Shown: positions 12,553-24,634 of the stretch, in pieces
Position numbering within the stretch: the first letter of the stretch is position 1
Layout: the number at the start of each line of letters is the position of its first letter
DNA from: Primula veris
Taxonomy: Eukaryota; Streptophyta; Magnoliopsida; Ericales; Primulaceae
Reading direction: 5' to 3'
DNA length: 64,000 bases
NCBI GenBank assembly: GCA_963682055.1
Contig: OY821745.1
Span: 1,495,501-1,559,500, forward strand
Position numbers and translations under genes: made by a program
Notes under the pieces: generated by a model
The model's input: only the letters and a program-made list of their open reading frames with translations
What the model was told of the DNA's origin: nothing
Database searches by the model: none

Positions 12553-15427
12553 ATGGTTGGAGGGGTGATTATTTATAGGAGGGCAATTTCGACAATTTCC
12601 CATCTCTGCAATAGAAGCAAACAAACAGGTGAATTAAAAGCTAATTTAAATTTAAACCCTTTAATAGTTTAATTCAATTGTTTCTATTAGTTCTTTAGTT
12701 TTTATTTATTTTTCTTTTTTGCTTTATAGTTATGTGTGTTTGTTAAAAATGCAAACTTTTTTCTACTAAACACTTGTTTATCTGCTTATTATACTCTAGA
12801 AAATAAGCTGGTTAGGTGAATTCAGCTTAAAAGTTTATGAGTTTCAGTGTATAAATTATTCTGAATCGAAACAAGCAGCTTAAATAGTTGAATTGATCGT
12901 ATAGCTTCAGATTTATACGGAGAGAGTACCGAAAAAGAGCTGAATGAAGGAAAATTAGTGTTTTAAAAACCGAAAACTTCGCTAAAGCGTTTTTGCAGGA
13001 GCTATGCTAAAAGTGCAAAAAGACTAAGCTTTTAGCGACCTAAAAAGGAGGAAAAGAGAGCTTTCTAAGCTTTTTTAAATTGAGATGTGAATCGAGCTTT
13101 TTAAAAGAGAGAACCTATTCATATGCTAGCTTTTTACCTCTGTGGTAAGAATGCCATTTTGTTTTTTACTAAGAGCTTGTTGGGTGCAAAATTTTAAAAA
13201 ATGAGCTGGATAATTCGAGGCTAAAAAATTCCGGAATTACTCAGCTTTTTTTTGCCCAGACTGCAGAAAACTCGAATATTAAAACTGGTCTTATTGCTTA
13301 AAAGTGGTAAAAAGTAACTAAAAGATGAGTATCTTGAAGTTGGAACTAAAACAAACCGTATTAGTATTTTTTCTAGAACGAAAAATTAGGGGTTTTGATT
13401 TTGTGACTAAATTGTCATGACAAACTCTTGAAATTGTGAAAATCTGTATGAGGATATGTATGTCTAAGCAGCGGAGAATAACTCTGACCAATAAGTCCTG
13501 TAGCCTCGTAATGCCCAGAAATACGGTCTAGACTCTAGAGTAATGTCCAAAAAGGTGACTCTTGATTTGGCTTGCTTTGTTTTCAGAAAGTGAAATTGTT
13601 CAGATTTTCCGACTTGCAAAACCAAACGATGAAACAATGAATTCTCCTCCCAGTAGAATGAGGTCACAGAAGAACCGATCAGCGAGAAAACTAGACGAGA
13701 GATTTATAAGAGTATTAAAGATTTTTAAGTGGGGACCCGACGCAGAAAAGGCCTTGGAAGTGCTTTTGCTAAAAGTGGATCATCGACTAGTTCGTGAGGT
13801 TTTGAATATAGATGTTGAAATTAATGTCAAAATCCAGTTTTTCAAATGGGCTGGTAAAAGAAGAAACTTTGAGCACGATTCTACCACTTATCTCTCTCTA
13901 ATCCGCTGTTTAGACGATGCTGGTTTGGTGGGGGAGATGTGGAGAACAATCCAAGAAATGGTTCGAAATGTGAAAGCTATAGACCCAGCTGATTTATCCG
14001 AAATTGTACGAATGTTGGGGAGAGCTAAAATGGTCAACAAGGCTCTATCGATCTTTTATCACGCTAAAGGTCGCAAATGCAAGCCAAACGCTAGCACTTA
14101 CAATTCTATCATTTTGATGTTAATGCAAGAAAATCACCATGAGAAAATTCACGAACTTTACAATGAGATGTGTAACGAGGGTAATTGTTTTCCAGATACG
14201 ATAACTTATAGTGCGCTTATATCGGCGTTTGGGAAATTAGGACGCGAGAATTCTGCTATTAGGCTGTTCGATGAGATGAGAGAGAACGGTTTGTATCCGA
14301 CGGCGAAAATTTACACTACGTTAATTGCAATTTACTTTAAATCCGGTAAGGCTGAGAAGGCTTTGAGTTTAGCGAGTGAGATGAGAGAGAAGGGTTGTCC
14401 TCCCACCGTTTATACATATACCGAATTGATCAAGGGACTTGGAAAAGCTCAGAGATTTGAAGAGGCGTACGGCATATTCGTAAACATGCTCAAAGAGGGA
14501 ATAAAACCAGATGTTGTGCTTATAAACAATGTTATAAATCTTCTAGGAAAAGCATCTCGTTTGCCCGAAGCTATAAAATTATTTAACGAAATGGAATCGT
14601 TGCAATGTACGCCAACTGTGGTGACATATAACACCCTTATAAAAGCCATATTTGAATGTAAGGCTTCTCCATCTCGAGCTTCTCTTCTGCTCGAAAAAAT
14701 GAAGGAGAAGGGTATAACTTTAAGCTCTTTCACTTATTCGATCTTAATTGATGGATTTTGTAAAACTAATAATGTTGAGAAAGCTCTAATGTTGCTGGAG
14801 GAGATGGACGAAAAGGGTTTTCCACCTTGCCCAGCTGCTTATTGTAGTCTTATTAACGCCCTTGGAAAATCCAAACGTTACGAGGCTGCTAATGAATTAT
14901 TTCAAGAACTAAGAGAAAACTGCGGATCATCTAGTTCTCGTGTATATGCTGTGATGATCAAACACTTCGGTAAATGTGGGCGTTTTCCTGAGGCAATTAA
15001 TCTTTTCAATGAAATGAAAAGCCTTGGGTGTACCCCAGATATATACGCGTACAACGCTCTTATGTCGGGGATGGTAAGGGGTAATATGATCGATGATGCT
15101 TACTCGCTGCTACGCACTATGGAAGAAAACGGTTGTCTACCAGATTTAAATTCACAAAATATTCTTTTAAATGGATTGGCTAGGACAAGTGGGCCTCAAA
15201 GGGCAATGGAAATGCTTGTAAAAATGAAGAATTCAAAGACAAAACCAGATGGAGTTTCTTACAATACCGTTCTTAGCTGTTTAAGCCGAGCTGGGATGTT
15301 AGAGGAGGCTGCAAAATTGATGAGAGAGATGCGTACAAAAGGTTTTGAATATGATCTCATTACGTACTCATCTATTCTGGAGGCCGTGGGTAATATAGAT
15401 GAAGTTCGTCCACATTCGATTTTATGA
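12553..15427 (+). CDS. Pentatricopeptide repeat protein (At3g16010-like), mitochondrial
   Basis: P-class PPR protein, predicted to bind organellar RNA. Two exons: 12553-12628 (donor GTGAAT) and 13587-15427 (acceptor TTTTCAG), giving 638 residues; the family is about 640. Exon 1 encodes a basic, Ser/Thr-rich, acid-free leader (starting MVGGVIIYRRAISTISHL), a good mitochondrial presequence. Exon 2 begins ESEIVQIFRL and carries about 12-13 tandem 35-residue PPR motifs (for example TYNSIILMLMQ, TYSALISAFGKLGR, TYTELIKGLGKA, SYNTVLSCLSRAG) and then a short tail ending VRPHSIL. The long exon alone would start only at a non-ATG codon, so the upstream exon is needed. Similarity to Arabidopsis At3g16010 is recalled, not computed. 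No E, DYW or SMR domain is present. Confidence 0.9.
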
Positions 15428-17354
15428 AAAAGAAAATTGGTATGTTGATATGTATCGATGTCTCATTACTGTATCCTTTATTCTCATTTTATTTTCCCAA
15501 GTTGTCTGAATAAGCTTCTTGAGGGTTTGCTTTTGTTGATAATTTTGTGAAAGGAATTCATTAAATTTGCTTATTATTGTGATCTTGTTTTGATCAGAAG
15601 CTAGACGAGCAGTGACCAGTGAGTCTCTCATCTACGTATAAATTCCTTTCACTAAATTATCACCAAACTCTTTTGTCCGTCTGCCGACACTTCATGCCTT
15701 GTTTAGTTGTATACTAGCTAGTTTTTTTTTTTTTTTTTCATTTAAACTTCGACGGTTGATCAAATTAAGAAGCTGAGCTTTTTTGGCCGGAAAATTAGAA
15801 TTTTTAAGCTGGAAGTAACTAGCATTTTTTTCGGTCGATCAAAGAAATTTGAAAGATGGTTCAACGAAGCAACAGAAGCTGAAGTGTATACCTACTGCAT
15901 TTATGCATAAATCTTATAAAGTACATTGGCATTAAAATGGAAAAGGAACACAAAATAACACGATGCTTGTTCAGTTCCAGATTTTAAGCTAATTTTTTTG
16001 TTTTGTTCATAAAGTATATGCAGTTGGTTGATCAAATAAGAGTTTATTTAAGTTTCTATAACGAAAATGTTGGAAATAGCTACAGCCTTGCATCTTAAAC
16101 ACGGTCCCCTGCTCTTTTAGCAACATACACAACTACGCAACTTATACTCCGGAAAAAGCTGAGCGCATACTATCGAGGGGCGCCCCATAATTCCGAAATT
16201 TATGATTTTTTCAATTTTTGATGTCTAAAGGCTGCTAAAAAGTATTTAAAGATCAAAGTTGCTGATACGTATATAGAAACTGAAAATAATACGAGATACG
16301 TGAACGTGGAACGTGAATATGGTCTACATGAAAATGGAAAGCCAGAAAGAGATTCTAAGCTAGAAACGAGTTTCGCTAAAACTCAACTCCAAATCTCTCT
16401 AAAAATCCTTAAAAACAAGTTTTTTTTTTTAAAAAAAATATTATAGAAAATGAGTGTATTTGGCGTAAATACATTCTTTTTTGTTTGCTGTAAATACACT
16501 ACATTTCTACTGGTTGCATTTCAGGATTTTAGTATTTTTGTACCTTAAATTGTTGCCGTTTTTTCGATTAATACCCTGGATTCTTAATTTTCTTGTTTAG
16601 TACCCTGAATTCGATTTTTTTTTTATTTTATCTTGAACTATTTCGTTCCATTATCCACAGTGCATCGGAATAATTGTATTCAGGGTACTAAACAAATAAA
16701 TAATTTAGAATTTATGGTATTAAATAAGAAATATTTGAGAATTTAGATTATCAAAATGATCGAAAAAAATTAAAATAGTAAGAAAACTTAAATTCAGGAT
16801 ATTTAAAAAAAAAACAATTCATGCCACTAATCCAAACAACAACAACGTATAAATCCGTTGCATTTCAGTTATTCTACTAATTCTTTTAGTTAATTTACTA
16901 GTGATGATATAAGTAAAACATTTTTTACATACACTATCGCAAATACTTAACGTGGATCGTTAACTTATACGAGATATAATGATGTACACATTAAGTATCC
17001 AGAGTATATATGTAAAACTTTTATAAACTATTGCTCCATCCGTTTTAATTTAATTGTACATTACGAAATTACGTATAATTTTGATCGGTCAAGAACTTGT
17101 ATTAAAATTATTGGAATAATTTAAAAAAAAAATTAATCATATAGCTTAAATGTTAAATTTTATAATGATATTTAAAAAAAAAATATTTGATAATTTTTAT
17201 ATAAGTTATAACCGGACAATAACAGAAATAACTGACAAGTAAATTCAGATCAACACTTTCAAAAGCTTAATAAAAACAAAAAAGATAGACCAAAAATAAA
17301 ACATGTCCTTGTAATAGATAGATATAGATATATAGAGAGAGATATAGAGAGAGA
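15428..17354. other. Intergenic between PPR gene and MFP1
   Basis: No gene seen. It holds an AGCTT-type diverged repeat (about 15705-15990), a foldback built from 'ttagtaccctgaatt' and its inverse (about 16540-16760), and half of a degenerate Stowaway-like end near 17034. The last 50 bases before the MFP1 ATG are a GA/TA-rich leader. Confidence 0.6.
16540..16760. mobile_element. Degenerate foldback element
   Basis: 'tttagtaccctgaattc' at about 16600 is mirrored by 'gtattcagggtactaaa' at about 16680. Outward of these, 'taataccctggattcttaat' is mirrored more weakly. No target duplication identified. Similar 'no-longer-coding' palindromes occur at 37757-38342. Confidence 0.45.
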
Positions 17355-20300
17355 ATGAATTTGAGTATATCAATGGGGAGTTGTTGTTTCACCTGCACTC
17401 CACTTCATCACTCTCTCTCTTCTCCAAAATTTCCCACTCTAAATTCTCTCTCCAGAAATGGTGGGAAGAAGAGGGCAACAACAACAATGGAATTGTCTAA
17501 AAAAAGCTCAAAAGATGGCAGCTTTTGCAAAAGGAGAGCTTTACTTTTTGTGGGTATTTCAGTTTTTCCACTTATTTATTTGAAGGGGAACTCTTCTCAA
17601 AGCTTGGCTATTGGTAAAGTTTGAATCTTTTGCTAGTTTTTGTTTAGTTTGTAAAATTGGGTATTATTGCTTTGGAAGAATTAGGTTTTTTCCCCTTGAT
17701 TTAGTTGATTTTTGGATATTTATTTACTCTCTCTTCCCAAAATTTTCTACTTTAAACTCACTCTTTCTAGAAATGGAGTGAGGAAGAGGGAAACAACAAC
17801 AATGGAATTGTCTAAAAAAAGCTCAAAAGATAGCAGCTTTTGCAAAAGGAGAGCTTTACTTTTTGTGGGTATTTCAGTTTTTCCCCTTATTCATTTGAAG
17901 GGGAACTCTTCTCAAAGCTTGGCTATTGGTAAAGTTTTGAGTCTTTTGCTAGTTTTTGTTTAGTTTGTAAAATTGGGTATTATTGCTTTGGAAGAATTAG
18001 GTTTTTTTCCCCTTGATTTAGTTGATTTTTGGATATTTATTTACTCTCTCTTCCCAAAATTTTCTACTTTAAACTCACTCTTTCTAGAAATGGGGTGAGG
18101 AAGAGGGCAACAACAACAATGGAATTGTCTAAAAAAAGCTCAAAAGATAGCAGCTTTTGCAAAAGGAGAGCTTTACTTTTTGTGGGTATTTCAGTTTTTC
18201 CACTTATTCATTTGAAGGGGAACTCTTCTCAAAGCCTGGCTATTGGTAAAGGTTGAATCTTTTGCTAGTTTTTGTTTAGTTTGTAAAATTGGGTATTATT
18301 GCTTTGGAAGAACTAGGTTTTTTTTTTCTTGATTTAGTTGATTTTTGGTTACTTTATTGTTGTTAATTGATTTTTGGGTATTTATTTACTCTCTCTTTTC
18401 TAATTTTTGAATTTGTTTTTAAGTGAAAATTTAGGTGTATTGGGTTATTTGAATTACTTATTTTGTTGCTGTTACTTTGTTTTTACAGTGTTGAAGTTGG
18501 TGTTCTCTAAATTATGTATTTGTTTTGGATTCTTATGGTTTTTGAATTGGGTATTGCAAATGTTGAAACTAGGTATGTTGGGTTAGTTGACACTAATATT
18601 TTTTTAATTATGTTGTAATGGAGTTCCATTTGGCATTTTTTCCACTTATTCATTTGAAGGGGAAATCTTTTCAAAGCTTGGCTATTGGTAAAGTTTGAAA
18701 CTTTTGCTATTTTTTGTTTTAGTTTCTTTTAGTTTGTAAAATTGGGTATTATTGCTTTGGAAGAACTAGGTTTTTTTTCCTCTTGATTTAATTGATTTTT
18801 GGATACTTTATTGTTGTTAATTGAGTTTTGGCTATTTATTTACTCTCTCTTCCCAAAATTTTCTACTTTAAACTCTCTCTCTAGAAATGGAGTGGGGAAG
18901 AGGGCAACAACAACAATGGAATTGTCTAGAAAAAGCTCAAAAGATAGCAGCTTTTGCAAAAGGAGAGCTTTGCTTTTTGTGGGTATTTCAGATTTTCCAT
19001 TTATTCATTTGAAGGGGGAGTATTCTCAAAGCTTGGCTATTGGTAAAGTTTGAATCTTTCCTAATTTTTGAATTTAAGTGAAAATTTAGGTCTATTGAGT
19101 TATTTGAATTACTTATTTTGTTGCTGTTACTTTGTTTTTACAGTGTTGAAGTTGGTGTTCTCTAAATTATGTATTTGTTTTGGATTCTTATGGTTTTTGA
19201 ATTGGGTATTGCAAATGTTGAAACTAGGTATGTTGGGTTAGTTGACACTAATATTTTTTTAGTTATGTTGTATTGGAGTTCCATTTGGCATTTTTTCCAC
19301 TTATTCATTTGAAGGGGAAGTCTTTTCAAAGCTTGGCTATTGGTAAAGTTTGAATCTTTTGCTATTTTTTGTTTTAGTTTCTTTTAGTTTGTAAAATTGG
19401 GTATTATTGCATTGGAAGAACTAGGTTTTCTTTTAGTTTGAGTCTTTGCTAGTTTTTGTATTTGTTTTCATGTGAATTGGGGTATTGGAGTTTAAATTTA
19501 GGGCTCATTGGGTTATTTGAATTACTTGTTTTGTTCATTTGCTTTTACAATGTTGAAGTTGGTATTCTCTAAATTAAAAATTGTTTTGGATTCTTATAAT
19601 TGGTGAATTGGGTATTGCAAGGGAGGAAACCTTTTTTTTTTTCCTCCTTCCTTTTTTGTATTTTGCTTATATTGCTGATCTATAAAATCGAGGGGTGATT
19701 AATATTGTTGATTTGGGATTTTTCTAGTTTGAGTCTTTGCTAAAAAAAATTTAATTTTTGTTCATGTGCATTGGGTATTGCAGTGAAAATCTTGGGCTAT
19801 TGGGTTATTTGAATTACTTATTTTGTTGCTGTTGATTTGTTTTGTAGTGTTTAAGTTGGTAAATTGTATTTGTTTTAATTTCTTATGATTTGTGAATTGG
19901 GTATTGCAATGGAGGGAAGAACCTATTTTATTTCTTTTCCTTTTTTTTTTTTGAATTTTGCTTATAATGCTGATCTATAAAAACTGAGGGGTGATTAATA
20001 TTTTATATTTGGGATTTTTCTGAGTTTTTTTTGTATGGTGACATTTTTGTTGATTGGGTGCCAATGTTGAAACTAGGTTTACTGCGTTATTTTTTATTAT
20101 GTTGTATATATGTGAAATTGGAATTCCAGTTGGCATTTTCTCCACTTATTCAATTGAATGGGAAGTCTTTTCAAAGCTTGGCTATTGGTAAAGTTTGAGT
20201 CTTTCCTAGTTTTTGTTCAGTTTCTTCTAGTTTGTAAAATTGGGTATTATTGCTTTGGAAGAACTGGGTTTTTATTTTCTTGATTTAATTGAATTTTGCA

Positions 20301-23300
20301 TAATTTAAAATTGTGGGATTTTAGGTGTGATTAACAGTGTTGCAGCTGGTCTTCTCTGATTTCTGCTTTTTATGTGTTGTATCATGACAATTTGGCCGTT
20401 CCTGTGCAATTGATGAAACTAGGGTTGTTTTGGTTAGTTAGGAGTGCTTTTTTTTAGTTATTTTGTTTAAATAAAAAAATGGGATTTTCGTTGACATATT
20501 AGGCTATTCGCGGTATTGAAATGGCTAGGTGATGATCAATAGCAACTGAAATTGTATCGAACAATTTTGTTTGGGGGGCATATAAGATATCATATTCGTC
20601 TTTAGTAAAACCAAATTACCAAAATAATTCACTATGGAATTCTGAACTCATGTGTGTAAACCATATTTTTTTCGCAGATGTGTTGTATATACGTACATTT
20701 TGAGTTTTTGATTGAATAGAAGTATATTTTTGACATGAATTTTTTTAATGTTACAAAGTTTAGGTTTGGCTATTAAAATATTTTGAAAGCACTTCAAAAG
20801 GTTTAGTAATAACCAGAGGATTGTCATGTGTCCTTAGCTTTTTATAAATTGTACCATCATCACTGGTTCTGTAATTAAAATGTTATAGATCCTAATTTCA
20901 TTCATAGTTATCTAATATATGCCCTCTCAATCATCATCTTTTAGAGGAAACAGCATTGGAGATGTTAGAGCAAAAGCAAGAAGAAGAGGTCTGCATCTCC
21001 CATTCTCTTGTGTTTTTTTAGTTCAAATATTTGGGTTTTTTGGTGATATAAACTTGATACGAGTATTTTTAAGCGCAGCCAAACATCTTTCTCTCTTTTC
21101 TGAATGGAGTTGGGATTTTAAGTGCTGGCGTGCTTGGTGCGTTATATGCACTGGCAAGGAAAGAAAACACCGCTATTGAAGCAATGATTGAATCGGTAGG
21201 TCATATATTAAGCCCTCTTTATCTGTTTTTGGAGTTATATATGTACATATTTTTTTCTTTTTGTGTGGAAATACCTGACCGGTTACTCATTTTTTAAAGA
21301 GGTTCATGTTGGCTTCTTTACCTTAAATTCTAACAAGGATTTGTCGTGGAAAATGGAACAAGAGAAAAAAGTGTAAGCAGACATTAAAAGGACAATTTTT
21401 TTCTGCATTCATCCGTTATGATAATCTTTTTCCTAATTACAGTGTAACCTTTAAGTATTCACAAAAGGAACCAATAAAACACACTCGAGTTATATTTGTG
21501 AATGCTTGTCCTGATATTCAACTTTTTATAAATTAACCTGACAGATTTTAGACTACTTCTGAATCTCTACCAATTTGTTTTTACTTATAAGCTGTTTGAC
21601 TTTCGACATGTAATTTTCCAAAGTTAAATTTGTGTTTTCCTGTAGTATTTATCCACTGTTTGTATAAACAGATGAAATCTCAGCAAAAAGAAATCGAAAG
21701 AAAGATGGTTTCACTGGAGAAAGCAAGCGAGTCGAAGATCCTGAATGAGAGAGAAAAACTTAATAAGCAAATGAAAACCGCTAACGAAGAGCAACAAGTT
21801 TTGATAAGCCAGTTGAATCTAGCAAAAACTGCAATAACTGGACAAGGTCAAGAGCTTAAACAAACACACAGATTAGTTGAAGATCTAAAATTTCAAATTA
21901 AAAATCTTCAAACTCGACTCGAAAAAGCTGATGAAAACAAAAAGGAATTAGAAGAAAAGCTGAAAGAGAAGCTACATTCCATTGAAATGCTACAAGAAAA
22001 AGTCACTCTATTAGGTGTAGAGATTAAGGGTAAAGAGGAAAATATTCGTGAAATCAAATCTACGGTTGCAAATAAGGAATTAAAGCTTCAGGAATTAAAT
22101 TCCATTTTCCAGCAAACCAAGGTTGAGCTAGAAAGAGCTAATTTGAAAAAGGCGAGTTTAAATCAAGAGGTTCTGGAAACTCATGAAGAATTGTCGGAGA
22201 AAAATGCTATGGTGAATGATTTAAATGCTCAAGTTAGTTCGTTGATTGTTGAAAGAGATGATTTAAACAAAAAATTAGTTGGTATGCAGAAAGATTACAA
22301 TCATTTAAAATCATTATCTGAAGAAAAATCGGTTGAACACCTAAAAGTTTTGGAAGAAAGGGACATGGAAATTCATCAGGTTAAAGAAAAGATCAAATTC
22401 ACTATCAATGAGTTGAGCAAATACGAAGAATTGGTTTCTGATTTAACTCAAGAAAGGGATGAGTTGAAGAAATCGCTCGATATTGAAATGAAAAACTTTG
22501 AGAATTTGAAGGACGAGCGTAAAAACATAGAAGAATTACTCGGAAAAACAAGAAATGAGGCAGGTGATATGGAAAATCAACTAAAGAAATCGAGAAATAC
22601 TTGTTTGGATCTCGAGGGTGAGATTTCGAAGATTCAAACGGAATCTGCCAAAGTAATAGAGTCATTTAAAATAAGCCTTGATGAAGCCAAACACAACAAT
22701 GAGGTGTTAACTAACGAGATGTTATCTATGAAAGAGGTTTTGAAAAACACATCAAATGAAAAACGCGTCATCTCCGATGAACTTGAATCAGCACTAGACA
22801 ATTTCAAAAGCTTACAAAACGAACTGGTTGGTGTGTACAAAAAAGCAGAAAAGGCGACGAATGATTTAGAAGAAGAGAAAAAGACAAATTCTTTGCTTAA
22901 TAAAGAATTACAAGCACTCGAGAAGCAAATTTCAAATGATAAAGAATCTCGAAAAATCCTAGAGACGGGTTTAGAAGAGACCACAAGATCTCTCAACGAC
23001 ATTAATCAAAACGCTTTGATTCTCTCAAAAGAACTTGAAAACGCAAGTTTGCATATTTCTACACTGGAAGAGGAAAAGGAATTGATCTACCGAGCATTAG
23101 ATGAACAGAGACGTGTTGCTCAAGAGGCTCTGGAGAACATGGAGGATGCACAAGGCCTCTTGATGAGGCTCGGGGAGGAGAGAGAAGGCTTGAAGAAGAG
23201 AGAGAAGAGGTTGGAAGAGGAGATAGCAACAGCGAAGGGGGAGATTTTGAGGTTGAGGAGTGAGATGAATTCGCCTAGAGGAGTTGTTCATATTAATGAT

Positions 23301-23462
23301 AAAAGCGTTAATAAAGTTGTATCAGAGAAAAGTACGAAAAAAGTAGTTAATGGTCGGAGTCGTAAAAAAGTTGAACTTGAGGAGAAATCTGATGATCTTG
23401 CGACTGTTCCCGTGAAGAAAAGTAGGAGAAAAAAGAGCGAGACTCAAACAGATAGTTCGTAG
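17355..23462 (+). CDS. MFP1: MFP1, MAR-binding filament-like protein 1 (plastid coiled-coil)
   Basis: Thylakoid-associated long coiled-coil protein able to bind DNA; in Arabidopsis it helps position starch-granule initiation through PTST2. Exons 17355-17613, 20945-20988, 21079-21195 and 21672-23462 join in phase (1, 0, 0) to 736 residues, close to the 700-730 known for the family. Exon 1 gives a Ser/Thr-rich transit-type leader and a hydrophobic stretch (ALLFVGISVFPLIYL). Exon 3 gives a second one (FLSFLNGVGILSAGVLGALY) followed by ALARKE. Exon 4 (596 residues) is nearly continuous heptad coiled coil rich in Glu, Lys and Leu, with a basic tail (KKSRRKKSETQTDSS). Intron 1 (3.3 kb) contains repeated partial copies of exon 1. 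The ATG was chosen because it opens the only exon-1 copy with the full leader; an internal Met at residue 7 is an alternative. Confidence 0.9.
17725..17928 (+). repeat. Partial duplicate of MFP1 exon 1, copy 2
   Basis: Repeats exon 1 from about codon 20 onward plus the start of intron 1, 315 bases downstream of the original. The reading frame from MELSKKSS to the donor (AATTG|GTAAAG pattern, exon-like end 17928) is intact. It lacks the leader. If the 'tttctag' in front were used as acceptor, translation would stop almost at once. Confidence 0.85.
18040..18245 (+). repeat. Partial duplicate of MFP1 exon 1, copy 3
   Basis: Third tandem copy, 317 bases after copy 2, again frame-intact from MELSKKSS through RRALLFVGISVFPLIHL to a preserved donor (exon-like end 18245, followed by gtaaagg). 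Confidence 0.85.
18639..18687 (+). repeat. Truncated MFP1 exon-1 end with donor
   Basis: Only the last 50 bases or so of exon 1 ('ccacttattcatttgaagg' to 'ggctattg') and the following donor are present. Equivalent truncated copies end at 19342 and 20187. Confidence 0.75.
18840..19042 (+). repeat. Partial duplicate of MFP1 exon 1, copy 4
   Basis: More diverged copy (MELSRKSS, FVGISDFPFIHLKGEYSQ), frame-intact to the donor at 19042. It is followed by a second copy of about 300 bases of the intron sequence that also follows copy 3, so a larger unit of about 655 bases was duplicated here. Confidence 0.8.
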
Positions 23463-24634
23463 TATTCTTGTGGGAATGCCCTGATATAATTTTAAAAAGA
23501 TATTTTGAGGAAATTCCTACAAATAATTGCGACAAGGTTGAATACATTAGTTGATGTAATGAGTTGATAAATGCTGTGTATAGCTAGTGCATTTTTCCCC
23601 CACTGTGACGGCTATCCTTGTTTATTGTGTATTAACTTTTTATTTTTATATATATTAGTGACAGATGTTTGTACTCTTGATTTTCATGTATGTAAAATTT
23701 TCAATTGTAATGATCTTTTGCATTCAGTTTCTTAGAACGTAGTTCAGGAGGGATGAAGTTTTTGCTACTGGCCTTTTTCAAATTCGATAAATATAGTGGG
23801 AAAAAAATTAGTCTATATCAAAGTTCTAATGCCAGTCTCTACTATTTATGTAAAATCTGTCTGCTCGTATGAATCTGGTTCATACTATTTTTTTTTATTG
23901 CTGTTTGTTTTAGATCCCTTTGCAGCTTCTCTTTGTTCTGTTTTGTTTGAACTCTGCACTGTTCTGTTGTTATTGTATGCATAATCGTATAATTTATTGG
24001 TTGTGTAGTCTGTAACAATGGTATGCATGTAGCTGTCAAAAACTTGTGTTTAAGCGATTCGAGGGAGAGTTATTTTTATTAAAGATGATTGAAATGATGG
24101 TTCTTTTATGATTTCCATTGATATTTTCCTCGTCGTTAACCTTTTAGTCCATTCAGTTTTTAACACAAATTGGTATCATCCGTCTGGAGGAAATTCAAAA
24201 GGTCCAGTGTTGTGATTGTTTATGGGACAATGTACTATGTTTACCATTTTTGACAAGGAGACAGAGAAACTTGTCCAAATGTTCGTGGGAAATTGGAACA
24301 TTTGTACCTTTTGGTGTTTGATCTTAGAAAATTGCTTGGTTCAGTATATGGTCTTGGTCGTCATCATCGTCATCATCAAAGTACGCCTTTATCCCAAAGA
24401 TTTGGGGTCAGCTAGTATATGGACTTGGTATATAATATATATAAGTAATTCTATATTTTGGACATTTCTGGTGAAGAACTCTTTTGCTTCTTACAAAAAA
24501 CCTTGGCAATTAGCATACAACTTACAAGTTACAACAGTATAGTAGTATTCCCGGCAACATTCATGTGTTACTTAACTTCCTCTTAATTATGAAAATGAAA
24601 ATAAAAATTGGAGACTAAACCTAGTAATGATCCA
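23463..24634. other. 3' intergenic between convergent MFP1 and SULTR3;4 genes
   Basis: Both untranslated 3' ends probably lie here. Apart from a short RTE-like LINE tail at 24359-24424 I see no feature; the ORFs in this stretch have no recognisable similarity. Confidence 0.6.
24359..24424 (-). mobile_element. Possible RTE-type LINE 3' tail fragment
   Basis: Read on the minus strand, the segment is CTGACCCCAAATCTTTGGGA followed by TAAAGGCGTAC and a TGA/GATGA-rich tail. This ending is common in plant RTE-type LINE remnants. Only about 65 bases remain. Confidence 0.4.

Noticed and set aside
14449..14733. Minus-strand open frame inside the PPR exon
   Set aside because: It mirrors the repetitive PPR coding sequence and has no similarity or start context of its own.
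21630..21671. Extension of MFP1 exon 4 upstream to 21630
   Set aside because: The sequence ends in a clear acceptor (TAAACAG) at 21671 and the upstream residues are unrelated to MFP1.
22405..23002. Minus-strand frames inside MFP1 exon 4
   Set aside because: Codon-biased coiled-coil sequence leaves the antisense frame open by chance.
24216..24542. 108-residue plus-strand frame after MFP1
   Set aside because: It crosses the RTE-like tail and simple TCATCA repeats, and has no recognisable similarity.
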